Positions 42,166 to 51,111 of a DNA stretch of 64,000 bases are shown here, piece after piece (the first letter of the stretch is position 1; the number at the start of each line of letters is the position of its first letter). This DNA is from Burkholderia sp. SRS-W-2-2016 (lineage in GTDB: Bacteria > Pseudomonadota > Gammaproteobacteria > Burkholderiales > Burkholderiaceae): the NCBI RefSeq assembly GCF_001931485.1, contig NZ_MSDV01000063.1, forward strand, positions 62,001 through 126,000. Reading direction: 5' to 3'. Below the pieces are notes generated by a model. It did no database searches, was not told the DNA's origin, and worked only from the letters and a program-made list of their open reading frames with translations. Made by a program: the position numbers and the translations under genes.

Positions 42166-43446
42166 ATGGATAAAAGCACCGAACTGAAGAAGGCCAAACG
42201 CACACCGTTATTGCTGCTGCTCGCGGCCGCCTGCGTGTTCGTCGTCACCGCGTTCCTGCCGCGCGGGCTGTGGATCGACGGCATCAAGGCGGTCGCCGAG
42301 GCCGCGATGGTCGGCGCGCTGGCCGACTGGTTCGCGGTCGCCGCGCTCTTTAAGCGCGTGCCGATCCCGCTGGCATCCGCGCATACCGCGATCATCCCGC
42401 GCAACAAGCACAAGATCGCCGACAACCTCGCGCGCTTCGTGCAGGACAAGTTTCTCGACGTGCCTTCGCTGGTCGGGCTGATCCGCCGCCACGATCCGGC
42501 GCAGACGATCACCGCGTGGCTCGGCGAGCCGGCCAACACCGCGCGCCTGGGCGACTACGTGGTGCGGTTGACCGGCGGGATTCTCGATGTGGTGGACGAT
42601 GCGCGCATTCAGAGCTTTATCCGCGGCGCGCTGCGCGACGTGCTCGCGAAGGTCGATCTGTCGCAATCGGTCGGCTCGATCCTCGACACGCTGACCCGCG
42701 ACGGCCGTCATCAGCAGTTACTCGATACCGCGATCGAACAGGTGATCGCAGTGCTGCGCGAGGAACCCGCGCGCGAATTCATCGCCGCGCGGATCGTCGA
42801 CTGGATCAAGGGCGAATATCCGACGCTGGAAAAGATCCTGCCGACCGCGCTGCTCGGCGACAAGGGCGCCGACGCGATCGCCAGCGCCGCGAACCGCGCG
42901 CTCGCGCAGATCGCCGACAACCCCGCGCACGAATTGCGCGAACGCTTCGACGCGGCGGTGCAGAAACTGATCGCGAAGCTGAAGACCGATCCGGCGTTCA
43001 TCGCGCAAGGCGAGGCATTGAAGCACTACCTGGTCGAAGGCGACGCGTTCAGCGCGTACGTGAAGGACATGTGGGGCGATCTGCGCGCATGGCTCAAACG
43101 CGATCTGCACAGCGACGACTCGGTGCTGCACGCGCGGGTCGCCGCGATGGGCCAGTGGGTCGGCCGCGAACTCGCGAACGATCCGGCGCTGCGGCAATCG
43201 TTGAACGATCACCTCGAAGAAGCGGCGCGCGCAATGGCGCCGGATTTCGCGCACTTTCTGACCCGCCATATCAGCGATACGGTGAAGAACTGGGACTCGC
43301 GCGAGATGTCTCGGCAGATCGAACTGAACATCGGCAAGGACCTGCAGTACATCCGGATCAACGGCACGCTGGTCGGCGGCTTTATCGGCTTGCTGCTGTA
43401 TCTGAGCTCGCTGCTGCTGGACTGGCTGCGGGTGTATCTGGTCTGA
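42166..43446 (+). CDS. DUF445 membrane protein (YjiN-like)
   Basis: A 426-residue protein. One N-terminal helix (TPLLLLLAAACVFVVTAFL) and one C-terminal helix (GGFIGLLLYLSSLLLDWL) enclose a long, mostly helical domain. AMVGALADWFAVAALFKRVPIP and AIIPRNKHKIADNLARFVQ are the DUF445 signature segments. It belongs to an inner-membrane family whose role is not established. It is divergent from the SbcCD-like operon, about 150 bp apart. Confidence 0.9.
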   Translation: MDKSTELKKAKRTPLLLLLAAACVFVVTAFLPRGLWIDGIKAVAEAAMVGALADWFAVAALFKRVPIPLASAHTAIIPRNKHKIADNLARFVQDKFLDVPSLVGLIRRHDPAQTITAWLGEPANTARLGDYVVRLTGGILDVVDDARIQSFIRGALRDVLAKVDLSQSVGSILDTLTRDGRHQQLLDTAIEQVIAVLREEPAREFIAARIVDWIKGEYPTLEKILPTALLGDKGADAIASAANRALAQIADNPAHELRERFDAAVQKLIAKLKTDPAFIAQGEALKHYLVEGDAFSAYVKDMWGDLRAWLKRDLHSDDSVLHARVAAMGQWVGRELANDPALRQSLNDHLEEAARAMAPDFAHFLTRHISDTVKNWDSREMSRQIELNIGKDLQYIRINGTLVGGFIGLLLYLSSLLLDWLRVYLV

Positions 43447-43463
43447 GCGCGGCTGCGGACCGG

Positions 43464-43493
43464 CGCGCGCAACGCCGCGCAACGCCGCGCAAC
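43464..43493. repeat. 10-bp tandem repeat, three copies
   Basis: GCCGCGCAAC occurs twice exactly and once with a changed first part, head to tail, right after the DUF445 stop. It is short and GC-rich and may be chance or slippage. Confidence 0.6.
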
Positions 43494-43611
43494 CCCGCGC
43501 CAATCGGCCAACCCATCTCTAAAACGCCTACAATTCCAGGCATATGTCTTGCTGACGCGCAATGCCGCAGAACGGCCGGCAGCGCGTCCCCAACCGGAAT
43601 CCTCTGTTCAC

Positions 43612-45597
43612 ATGAAAATATCGCTCCCGCCGCCGCATGGGCGGCCCAATCGCGTTTACCCGCCGGGCACGCCGGGCCTGCATGGGCTCGTGTCGCTGAT
43701 CACCGGCGTGGTGGTCGTCTGCGGGCTGTACTTCGGCAGGGCGGTGCTGATTCCGATCACGTTGTCGGTGCTGCTGAGCTTCCTGCTCGCGCCGCTCGTG
43801 CAGATGCTGCGGCGGCTGCACATGGGGCAGTTGCCGTCGATCTTCATCGCGGTGCTGTTCGCGCTCGCCTCGCTGCTCGCGGTCGGCGCGCTGATCGGCG
43901 CGCAGCTCGTGCAACTGGCCGGCGATCTGCCGCAATACCAGGAAGCGATCGAACAGAAGATCGAGACGGTGCAGGAAAAAACCATCGGCCGCGCGGATTC
44001 GCTGATGAGCAGCGCGGCCACCGCGCTGCAACGGATGGCGCCGTCGCGGCCCGCGCCGCCGCGCCCGACCGGCCGCGCCGCGCGCAACGCGCCGCCGGTT
44101 CCGCAGCAGGTCGAGGTGCATACGCCCGCGCCGACGCCGGTGCAGCTCGCGCAGCGCGCGCTGTCGCCGGCCATTGCGCCGCTCGAAACCACGTTCATCG
44201 TGCTGGTCGTGACGATCTTCATCCTGTTGCAGCGCGAGGACTTGCGCGACCGGCTGATCAGCCTGTTCGGCTCGCGCGACCTGCACCGCACGACCACCGC
44301 GATCAACGACGCGGCGGTGCGCCTGTCGCGCTACTTCGTCGCGCAGCTCGGCGTGAATCTGAGCGCGGGCGGCGTGATCGCGATCGGCCTCGCGATCATC
44401 GGCGTGCCCGGCGCGCTGCTGTTCGGCGTGATCGCCGCGCTGCTGCGCTTCGTGCCGTATATCGGCATCTGGATCGCGGCGATCCTCGCGTTCTTTCTCG
44501 CCGCCGCGATCCAGCCGCAATGGACGATGGCGGTCTATACGCTGATCCTGTTCATCGTCGTCGACGTGGTCGCCGGGCAGATCGCCGAGCCGCTGCTGTA
44601 CGGCCATCGCTCGGGGCTGTCGCCGCTCGCGGTGGTGGTCGCGGCGATTTTCTGGAGCTGGCTGTGGGGCCCGATCGGCCTCGTGCTGTCGACGCCGCTC
44701 ACGCTGTGCGTGGTCACGCTCGGCCGCTACGCGGACCGCCTGAACTTCCTGACCGTGCTGCTCGGCGACCAGCCCGCGCTGACGCCCGCGCAGAACTTCT
44801 ATCAGCGGCTGCTCGCCGACGATCCGCACGAGGCGATCGTGCAGGCCGAACGGCTGCTGCGCGAGATGTCGCTGATCGACTACTACGACAAGGTCGCGCT
44901 CGAAGGACTGCGGCTCGCGCGCAACGACGCGCTGCGCGGCGTGCTGATGCCGGACCAGTTGCAGCGGATCAACGATGCGCTGGTCGATATCGTCGAGAAC
45001 CTGGAAATCGCCGACGGCCTGCCCGATACGCTCGCGCGGGCCGAGCCGCTCGATGCCGGCCACGCGGTGCTGGCCGCCGCGTCGGTGCCGGGACCGGCGG
45101 CGGCCGCGGTGGCGGCGGGCCACGGCTCGGAGCGGCACGACAGCCATGTGCTCGCGCGCTCGCGGCAGTCGGGCGGGACCGGCAAGACCACGGTGCTGTG
45201 CGTGCCGGGCCGCGGCGCGTTCGACGAAGTGACGACCTCGATCGCGGTGCAGCTGCTCGGCCGTCAGGGCTACGCGCCGATGATGGCGACCCACTCCGGT
45301 TATCGCCACGCACGCGCCGACGAGCCGAGCTTCCGCGATACGCCGGTGATCTGCATCGTGTCGCTCGACGCGCCGGAGTCGCCGCCGTATCTGCGCAACA
45401 TGCTGCGGCGCACCCGCGAATGGCGGCCGGAAGCGACGCTGGTGATCGGCGTCGGCACCGCCGAAACGCTGGACGATACGGTCGAACTCGATGCGAACGG
45501 CGAGCTGCACGCGTCGCCGACGTTCCGCGCGATGCTCGAAGCGTGCCGGGCCGCGACCGATGCGGTCGAGATGCGGCAGCCGACGCCGACGGCCTGA
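43612..45597 (+). CDS. AI-2E family transporter with long soluble C-terminal tail
   Basis: A 661-residue protein. Residues 15-370 form the PerM/AI-2E exporter domain: paired helices near the N-terminus (LVSLITGVVVVCGLYFGRAVLIPITLS), a periplasmic Pro/Arg/Ala-rich loop (about 145-180), and the conserved VPYIGIWIAAILAFFLAA and VAGQIAEPLLYGHRSGLSPLAVV segments. Typical members end near residue 370. Here another 290 residues follow: a helical part (FYQRLLADDPHEAIVQAERLL, common in this subgroup), then a Rossmann-like part (TTVLCVPGRGAFDEVTTSIAVQ, and TPVICIVSLDAPESPPYL). The substrate is unknown. A clear terminator follows. Confidence 0.85.
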   Translation: MKISLPPPHGRPNRVYPPGTPGLHGLVSLITGVVVVCGLYFGRAVLIPITLSVLLSFLLAPLVQMLRRLHMGQLPSIFIAVLFALASLLAVGALIGAQLVQLAGDLPQYQEAIEQKIETVQEKTIGRADSLMSSAATALQRMAPSRPAPPRPTGRAARNAPPVPQQVEVHTPAPTPVQLAQRALSPAIAPLETTFIVLVVTIFILLQREDLRDRLISLFGSRDLHRTTTAINDAAVRLSRYFVAQLGVNLSAGGVIAIGLAIIGVPGALLFGVIAALLRFVPYIGIWIAAILAFFLAAAIQPQWTMAVYTLILFIVVDVVAGQIAEPLLYGHRSGLSPLAVVVAAIFWSWLWGPIGLVLSTPLTLCVVTLGRYADRLNFLTVLLGDQPALTPAQNFYQRLLADDPHEAIVQAERLLREMSLIDYYDKVALEGLRLARNDALRGVLMPDQLQRINDALVDIVENLEIADGLPDTLARAEPLDAGHAVLAAASVPGPAAAAVAAGHGSERHDSHVLARSRQSGGTGKTTVLCVPGRGAFDEVTTSIAVQLLGRQGYAPMMATHSGYRHARADEPSFRDTPVICIVSLDAPESPPYLRNMLRRTREWRPEATLVIGVGTAETLDDTVELDANGELHASPTFRAMLEACRAATDAVEMRQPTPTA

Positions 45598-45632
45598 ACG
45601 GCGCGAACCGGACCGGTTCTTCACACTGGCGT

Positions 45633-45671
45633 AAAACCGCGCGGCCGCGTAAGCACCGCGCGGTTTTTTTA
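45633..45671 (+). terminator. Rho-independent terminator after the AI-2E transporter
   Basis: AACCGCGCGG and CCGCGCGGTT make a perfect 10-bp stem with an 11-base loop, followed by T7. Confidence 0.93.
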
Positions 45672-45783
45672 TGTCCGCGCGCCGCGTCGTACCCAAAATG
45701 AGGACAGCGGCGTGCGGGCGCTGCTGCATACTGAGTCGAACTACAGGCATGACCACAGACGCCTGAAAAAACCGGAGACAAGT

Positions 45784-47574
45784 ATGACCCGCCCGTTTAC
45801 CCCCTACCCGTTCGAGCCGCGCCGCTACCCGGCCGAAGTGCCGCCGCTCGTCGATGGCCGCGACCCGGCCGCGCGCGCCGTCGCGATCGTCGGCGGCGGC
45901 CCGGTCGGCATGACGCTGGCCCTCGCGCTCGCGCGCCAGGGCGTGCGCTCGGTGCTGCTCGAAGCCGACGACAGCGTCTGCACCGGCAGCCGCGCGATCT
46001 GCATCTCGCGGCGCAGCCTCGAAATTTTCAAGCGGCTCGGCGTGGTCGACGGCTTTCTGCAAAAAGGATTGCCGTGGACCGGCGGACGCAGTTTCTATCG
46101 CGACGCCGAAGTATTCCGCTTCACGATGCATCAGGACGACGAACAATCGCTGCCGCCGATGATCAACATCGCGCAGTACCAGATCGAACAGCTGCTGCTC
46201 GACGAGATCGAACGGCACCCGGAGTTGATCGAGGTGCGCTGGCAGACGCGCGTGACCGGCATCGAGCAACATCCGCAAGGCGGCGCGACGCTGACGCTGC
46301 GCAGCGGCGGCGCTGCTGGCGATGTGGCCTGTGCTGCGGAGTCCGCGGGCACCAGCTGGCAAATGGACGCGCAATGGGTGGTCGCGTGCGACGGCGGACG
46401 CAGCACGATCCGCGATCTGCTCGGCCTGAAACTGACCGGCACCACGTACGAAGGCCGTTACGTGATCGTCGATATCGAACTCGATACGACGCGCGCGACC
46501 GAACGGCTCGCGTACTTCGATCCGCCGTCGAATCCCGGTTCGACCGTGCTGGTGCACAAGCAGCCCGACAACGTGTGGCGCATCGACTACCAGCTACGCG
46601 ACGACGAAGACCCCGACGCCGCCGTGCTGCCCGAAAACGTGATGCCGCGCGTGCAGAGCGTGCTCGATTCGATGGGCGAAACCGGCGCATGGTCGCCGAT
46701 CTGGATCACGATCTACAAGGCCAACGCGTTGACGCTCGAACGCTATCGACACGGCTCGGTGCTGTTCGCCGGCGACGCCGCGCATCTGGTGCCGATCTTC
46801 GGTGTGCGCGGCGCGAACTCCGGAATCGACGACGCCGACAATCTCGGCTGGAAGCTCGGCTGCGTGGTCAACGGCTGCGCGTCGGCGGCGCTGCTCGACA
46901 GCTACAGCGACGAGCGCGTATATGCGGCGCGCGAGAATCTGAGCTACGGGATGAAGAGCACCGAGTTCATGGCGCCGCCGACCTTCGCGTTCGACCTGAT
47001 GCGCACCGCCGTGCTCGGTCTCGCGCAGCAGCATGCGGCGGTGCGGCCGCTGATCAATCCACGGCAGACGCATGCGATTGCTTATCGGCTCTCGCCGCTC
47101 AATCTCTCAACGGAGCAAACGGTCGCGTTCAGCGGCGGGCCGGCGCCGGGCACCGTGTTGCCCGAGTGCCGCTTGCTCAAGCCTGGGCTTGGAAGCGATG
47201 GAACGCCCGTCGGCATTCATCTGACCGATCTGCTCGAACCGTGCTTTACGGTGCTGCGTTTCGGCGCGGCGTTGGATGCCGGCAGCGACGCCGAGAGCAA
47301 CGCCGATGGCGCCGCATGGCGGCAGTTGCAAAGCGCGCTCGCGGGCAGGAAGGTTCCGCTGCGGCTCGTCGATATCGTCGCGGCCGATACCGATACGCAT
47401 GTGGAGCCGATCGGCACCGTCGCGCTCGACCCGGACGGCCACGTCCAGCGCATGCTCGACGCGCAGCCCGGCAGCGTCTATCTGCTGCGCCCCGACGGCC
47501 ACGTGCTCGCGCGCTGGCGCGAAGGCAATCCCGAGGCCGTCCAGCACGCGCTCGCCGCGACGCTGAAGATCTAA
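45784..47574 (+). CDS. FAD-dependent aromatic hydroxylase (MhpA/PheA-like)
   Basis: A 596-residue class A flavin monooxygenase. AVAIVGGGPVGMTLALALARQG is the FAD ADP-binding fold, VACDGGRSTIRDLLGL the DG motif, and FAGDAAHLVPIFGVRGANSGIDDADNLGWKL the GD motif that binds FAD and NAD(P)H. The C-terminal third is a thioredoxin-like domain (LLEPCFTVLRFGAAL; GSVYLLRPDGHVLARWR). Such enzymes hydroxylate phenolic acids. CCGGAGACAAGT precedes the ATG. A DUF2783 gene follows after 21 bp, and together they may be a catabolic pair; no ring-cleavage enzyme is nearby. Confidence 0.9.
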   Translation: MTRPFTPYPFEPRRYPAEVPPLVDGRDPAARAVAIVGGGPVGMTLALALARQGVRSVLLEADDSVCTGSRAICISRRSLEIFKRLGVVDGFLQKGLPWTGGRSFYRDAEVFRFTMHQDDEQSLPPMINIAQYQIEQLLLDEIERHPELIEVRWQTRVTGIEQHPQGGATLTLRSGGAAGDVACAAESAGTSWQMDAQWVVACDGGRSTIRDLLGLKLTGTTYEGRYVIVDIELDTTRATERLAYFDPPSNPGSTVLVHKQPDNVWRIDYQLRDDEDPDAAVLPENVMPRVQSVLDSMGETGAWSPIWITIYKANALTLERYRHGSVLFAGDAAHLVPIFGVRGANSGIDDADNLGWKLGCVVNGCASAALLDSYSDERVYAARENLSYGMKSTEFMAPPTFAFDLMRTAVLGLAQQHAAVRPLINPRQTHAIAYRLSPLNLSTEQTVAFSGGPAPGTVLPECRLLKPGLGSDGTPVGIHLTDLLEPCFTVLRFGAALDAGSDAESNADGAAWRQLQSALAGRKVPLRLVDIVAADTDTHVEPIGTVALDPDGHVQRMLDAQPGSVYLLRPDGHVLARWREGNPEAVQHALAATLKI

Positions 47575-47595
47575 CGCGCAAGGACACTCACCATC

Positions 47596-47787
47596 ATGAC
47601 CGATAGCGATCTCGACCTCGTCTATACGACGCTGTGCAACACGCTGAGCCACGAAGGCGAAGCACAAGCTTCGCTGTATCTGGCGCGCCTCGCGCTGCTG
47701 TGTCTGACCGAACTCGACGACCCGCGACGCGCGCTGGCGTTGATCGAGTCGGCGAAGTTGCGCGCGGGGGCGGCGGTGACGGCGTGA
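47596..47787 (+). CDS. DUF2783 small protein
   Basis: A 63-residue helical protein: DLVYTTLCNTLSHEGEAQASLYLARLALLCLTELDD, then ALALIESAK. This matches DUF2783, a family often found directly behind flavin hydroxylases as here. The function is unknown; partner or stabiliser of the monooxygenase is a reasonable guess. The spacing of 21 bp and an AGGACAC ribosome site support co-expression. Confidence 0.85.
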   Translation: MTDSDLDLVYTTLCNTLSHEGEAQASLYLARLALLCLTELDDPRRALALIESAKLRAGAAVTA

Positions 47788-47946
47788 CAGCGCCCGCGTG
47801 ACCGCCCGCTTCGATCAGGATTCCGACGCATCCCGGAACGGCGGCGGGCGACTCACGTCACGGTAGCCGCGAATGCGACCGCTCGACTGTGCGCCGCAAG
47901 CTGGGTTCAGGCATGGCCGCCACAGCCCGGCGAGTAGCAATGGGCT

Positions 47947-49182
47947 TCACGCCAAACCCATCACCTCGCGGGTCCGCGCGAACTCCTCCCGGTAGAGAGC
48001 GGCCAGACGGCTGGCCGTGCGCGCCAGCAATTCGCGGTCGCTCGTCAGCGCAGTGAAAACGGCTTCGGCCAACGCATCGATCCCGACGCTGCCCGGCACG
48101 CCCGCCGGTTCCCACGTCTCGGCAAACGCGGATTGTTTGGTCGTGTCATGCGCGCGTGCCGGATGGACGAGATTGACGCGCGGCAAACCAAACGCCATCG
48201 CGACGATCCTCCCGTGCAGGCTGCTGCCCGCATAAGCGCTCGCATGTGCGATCAATGCGCAGATGTCCCACAGGTCCAGCGAGCGGAAGATTGCTGTATC
48301 CGATGTTTTCATCTTTGCCGCGATTCGCTCGTAGCACGCCGGATCGTCATGCCACGGCGCGGCGCCCGCCTGGAAAAACACGATGCCAAGCCCGCTCTCT
48401 TGAGACACTCGATCGAGTTCGCGCGCCAGCATGCCGAGCGTCCGGTCGTCGCCGAAATCGGCACTGAACTGCACCGCGATGTAGCCGTTTGGAAACGCTC
48501 TGCGCAACCGCGCCACGCCGCTTTGCTCGCTGCGCGCGCGAATTCGCGAGCCGAATAGCTCGGCCACCATCACTGCCGGGTCCGGAACGAGACGTGCAGT
48601 GACGCCTGCGGCGGCCAGCACGTTGCGGGTGTGGACGTCGCGCACGCTGACAGCGTCGGCTTGCTTGAGCTTCGCCAGCGCTTCGGCGCGCATGCCGGCA
48701 TCCAGCCGATCAAAATCGACGCCGCCGGCCGCCAGATACGTGATGCTCGCCGCGCGCGGAAACATCGCGCGAGATGCCATGTACGGAAGCAGCGCATCGA
48801 GCCCCGTCTGCGCATGCGCCCACGCGCGCCGTTCGTCGCTGTGTCGATCCAGTCGCGCGATGACCTGCCGCGCTTCGTCACCCGCCAGCAGCATCACCGC
48901 GGCTTCCCAGTCGGAGCACGTGAGGATTTCGCCGCCTGCATGCACGACATGCACGCGCTGGTGGCCGAGTCGCGCGGCCAGTTGCGCGAGCGACTCGACC
49001 GCGTGGCCGCCGTATGCGCGCATGTCGCGCCGCGCGAGCCCGGCGAAGATCAGGTCGTCACGCAGGTCGTCACGTTCGAATAACTCGGCCGCGATATGCG
49101 CGAACAGCAGGTCGCCGAAGTTGTGGCGATCGAACGCGCCGAAGATAACGACCGGATCATGCTTTGCAAGTTGTTGCCTCAC
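47947..49182 (-). CDS. Polysaccharide pyruvyl transferase family protein
   Basis: A 411-residue protein of the CsaB/WcaK type. VIFGAFDRHNFGDLLFAHIAAELF is the typical N-terminal glycine-rich start; AVSVRDVHTRNVLAAAGV and LVPDPAVMVAELF come from the middle; SAYAGSSLHGRIVAMAFGLPRVNL is the C-terminal S-x-H-G-x-I signature. The family adds ketal pyruvate to sugars in cell-surface polysaccharides. It lies apart from other glycan genes, apart from a small unknown frame four bases upstream. Acceptor sugar unknown. Confidence 0.85.
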   Translation of the reverse strand: MRQQLAKHDPVVIFGAFDRHNFGDLLFAHIAAELFERDDLRDDLIFAGLARRDMRAYGGHAVESLAQLAARLGHQRVHVVHAGGEILTCSDWEAAVMLLAGDEARQVIARLDRHSDERRAWAHAQTGLDALLPYMASRAMFPRAASITYLAAGGVDFDRLDAGMRAEALAKLKQADAVSVRDVHTRNVLAAAGVTARLVPDPAVMVAELFGSRIRARSEQSGVARLRRAFPNGYIAVQFSADFGDDRTLGMLARELDRVSQESGLGIVFFQAGAAPWHDDPACYERIAAKMKTSDTAIFRSLDLWDICALIAHASAYAGSSLHGRIVAMAFGLPRVNLVHPARAHDTTKQSAFAETWEPAGVPGSVGIDALAEAVFTALTSDRELLARTASRLAALYREEFARTREVMGLA

Positions 49183-49185
49183 GGT

Positions 49186-49413
49186 TCACGCCCCGTCCTC
49201 ATCCGCCACCGTCTCACCGGCCCCGCGCCGCTTATCGCGCCACTCCACCACCTGCCACGCGATCAACCCCGGCAAAAAAACGATGATGTCACGAAACCGG
49301 CGCGCGCCCGCGAGCGCGAGACAGGTCTGCGGATCGAAGCCCAGCGAACGGAATTTGCCGCTGGTCATGCGATTGAAGAGTTTGCTCAGGCATACGAACG
49401 GGCTCCCTGACAC
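49186..49413 (-). CDS. Small protein of unknown function
   Basis: Up to 75 residues (GTG start) or 60 from ATG 49,368. It has one hydrophobic patch (DIIVFLPGLIAWQVVEW) after a basic segment. I do not recognise it. It ends three bases before the pyruvyl transferase, so it could be the first gene of that operon, or the remnant C-terminus of a lost glycan gene. No good ribosome site is visible for either start. Confidence 0.35.
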   Translation of the reverse strand: MSGSPFVCLSKLFNRMTSGKFRSLGFDPQTCLALAGARRFRDIIVFLPGLIAWQVVEWRDKRRGAGETVADEDGA

Positions 49414-49474
49414 CGCTGCGCTACGGCGGCGGCTTCGATCTGATCCGTGCTGCTAACTAAATGCTTCCTGGGCT

Positions 49475-50245
49475 TCAGCTGCCGTACGGATCGAACTGAA
49501 AATACTTGCCTGCCAGACGCTTATACGTACCGTCGGCCAGCATATCGGCGATCGCCTTGTCGATCTTGTCCTTCAGCTCGACGTCGGATTTGCGCAGGCC
49601 GATCCCGGCGCCGTTGCTCGCATACACATTGCCGCCGGAGAACTTGAAGTCGGCCCCTTGCGGCGTGCGCAGAAACCCGTATTCACCGACCGCCGCGTCC
49701 GTAAAGCAGCCGTCCAACCGCCCGGCCGACACGTCCGCGAACACCTGATCGAAGTTCGGATAAGAGACCACGCGCGCGCCGGCCGGCGCCCAATGTTCCT
49801 TCGCATAGCTCTCGGGGACCGTCCCTTGCTGGAAGCCGATCGATTTGCCCTTCAGCGACTCGGGAGTCGGTTCGAGCGTGGTGTCCTTGCGCACGATCAG
49901 CTTGTTGGGCGTCTTGTACAGCCGCGACGTAAACGCGATCACCTGTTTGCGTTTATCGGTGATCGACATCGAAGCGAGGATCGCGTCGAACTTCTTCGCC
50001 TGCAGCGCGGGAATCATCCCGTCGAAATCGTTCTGCACCCATTCGCACTTCGCGTTGATCCGCTTGCAGATCTCGGTGCCCAGATCGATATCAAAGCCGA
50101 TCAGCTTGCCGCTCGCGTCGCGCGACGAGAACGGCGGATGCGACGGGTCCACCCCGTAGCGAAGCGTGGACCAGTCTTCGGCGCCCGCATGCGCCGACAT
50201 CAGCGTCGACGCGCACAGCAGCAAAGCGGACATGAACCTTTTCAT
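49475..50245 (-). CDS. Amino-acid ABC transporter, periplasmic binding protein
   Basis: A 256-residue family 3 solute-binding protein. The signal peptide FMSALLLCASTLMSAHA is cut before GAEDW. LRYGVDPSHPPFSSRDASGKLIGFDIDLG, ILASMSITDKRKQVIAFTSRLY and GKSIGFQQGTVPESYAKEH are the ligand-binding lobes of the Lys/Arg/Orn-binding type. GGAGA precedes the ATG. It is the last gene of the operon permease-permease-ATPase-binding protein. Ligand unknown, but polar or basic amino acid derivatives are most likely. Confidence 0.92.
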   Translation of the reverse strand: MKRFMSALLLCASTLMSAHAGAEDWSTLRYGVDPSHPPFSSRDASGKLIGFDIDLGTEICKRINAKCEWVQNDFDGMIPALQAKKFDAILASMSITDKRKQVIAFTSRLYKTPNKLIVRKDTTLEPTPESLKGKSIGFQQGTVPESYAKEHWAPAGARVVSYPNFDQVFADVSAGRLDGCFTDAAVGEYGFLRTPQGADFKFSGGNVYASNGAGIGLRKSDVELKDKIDKAIADMLADGTYKRLAGKYFQFDPYGS

Positions 50246-50313
50246 GATTGAGAGTCTCCAGTTGCCAGCGTGAATAGGTGTGGGTGAAATCGGCGGGTTG
50301 CGTGAGCAAAGCA

Positions 50314-51111
50314 TCACGCGGCCGACAGAAAGCGTCGCAGCCGGCTGTTCGCGGCGTTCGAGAAAAGATCCTGCGGCTTGCCCTGCTCTTCGATTTTTCC
50401 TTCATGCAGGAAGATCACTTCGCTCGACACATTGCGGGCAAAGTTCATTTCGTGCGTGACGACGATCATCGTGCGGCCTTCGGCGGCGAGCTTTTGCATC
50501 ACCTTCAGCACTTCGGCGACCAGTTCCGGATCGAGCGCGGAGGTCGGCTCGTCGAACAGCAGTACTTCGGGGTCCATCGTCAGCGCGCGCGCAATCGCGA
50601 CGCGCTGTTGCTGACCGCCGGACAGATGCGCGGGATAGCGCGACGCGATATTCGCGCCCAGCCCGACCTTCTCCAGATTCGCGCGGCCGCGCTCTTCCGC
50701 TTCCTTTCTGCTCAAGCCGAGCACATGAACCGGCGCGTGACTAACGTTGTCGAGCACCGTCATATGCGGCCACAGATTGAAGTGCTGGAACACCATCGCG
50801 AGCTTCGAACGGATCCGTCGCAACTGCTGCTTGTCGGCCGGCCGCAGCACGCCGGCTTTATCGCGCTTCATGCGGATTTCCGCCTGGTTGACGATGATGC
50901 GGCCGGCCGAAGGAAGTTCGAGCAGGTTCATGCAGCGCAGCAGCGTGCTTTTTCCGGATCCCGACGAACCCAGGATACTGATCACGTCGCCGGCGTGCGC
51001 GCTGAGCGACACGCCCTTCAGAACTTCATGCGAACCGAAGCTTTTATGCAGGTCGTCCACGACGACCTTCGCGGCGGTGCCGGCCGGGCTATTCGAGCTG
51101 TGGTTAATCAT
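50314..51111 (-). CDS. Amino-acid ABC transporter, ATPase
   Basis: A 265-residue HisP/GlnQ-type ATPase. Walker A GSSGSGKST, Q-loop at MVFQHFNLWPHMT, signature LSGGQQQR, Walker B VLLFDEPTSALDPE and the switch His in VVTHEMNF are all intact. It overlaps the upstream permease by eight bases. It powers import of the ligand caught by the neighbouring binding protein. Confidence 0.95.
   Translation of the reverse strand: MINHSSNSPAGTAAKVVVDDLHKSFGSHEVLKGVSLSAHAGDVISILGSSGSGKSTLLRCMNLLELPSAGRIIVNQAEIRMKRDKAGVLRPADKQQLRRIRSKLAMVFQHFNLWPHMTVLDNVSHAPVHVLGLSRKEAEERGRANLEKVGLGANIASRYPAHLSGGQQQRVAIARALTMDPEVLLFDEPTSALDPELVAEVLKVMQKLAAEGRTMIVVTHEMNFARNVSSEVIFLHEGKIEEQGKPQDLFSNAANSRLRRFLSAA

Noticed and set aside
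45190..45240. Walker A ATP-binding loop in the AI-2E transporter tail
   Set aside because: GGTGKTT lacks the Gly four residues ahead of GK that the P-loop needs, and no Walker B was found.
42516..46557. Very long antisense and out-of-frame open reading frames across the DUF445, AI-2E and hydroxylase genes
   Set aside because: They encode Arg/Ala/Asp-rich sequence with no family resemblance; they are shadows of real genes in a high-GC genome.
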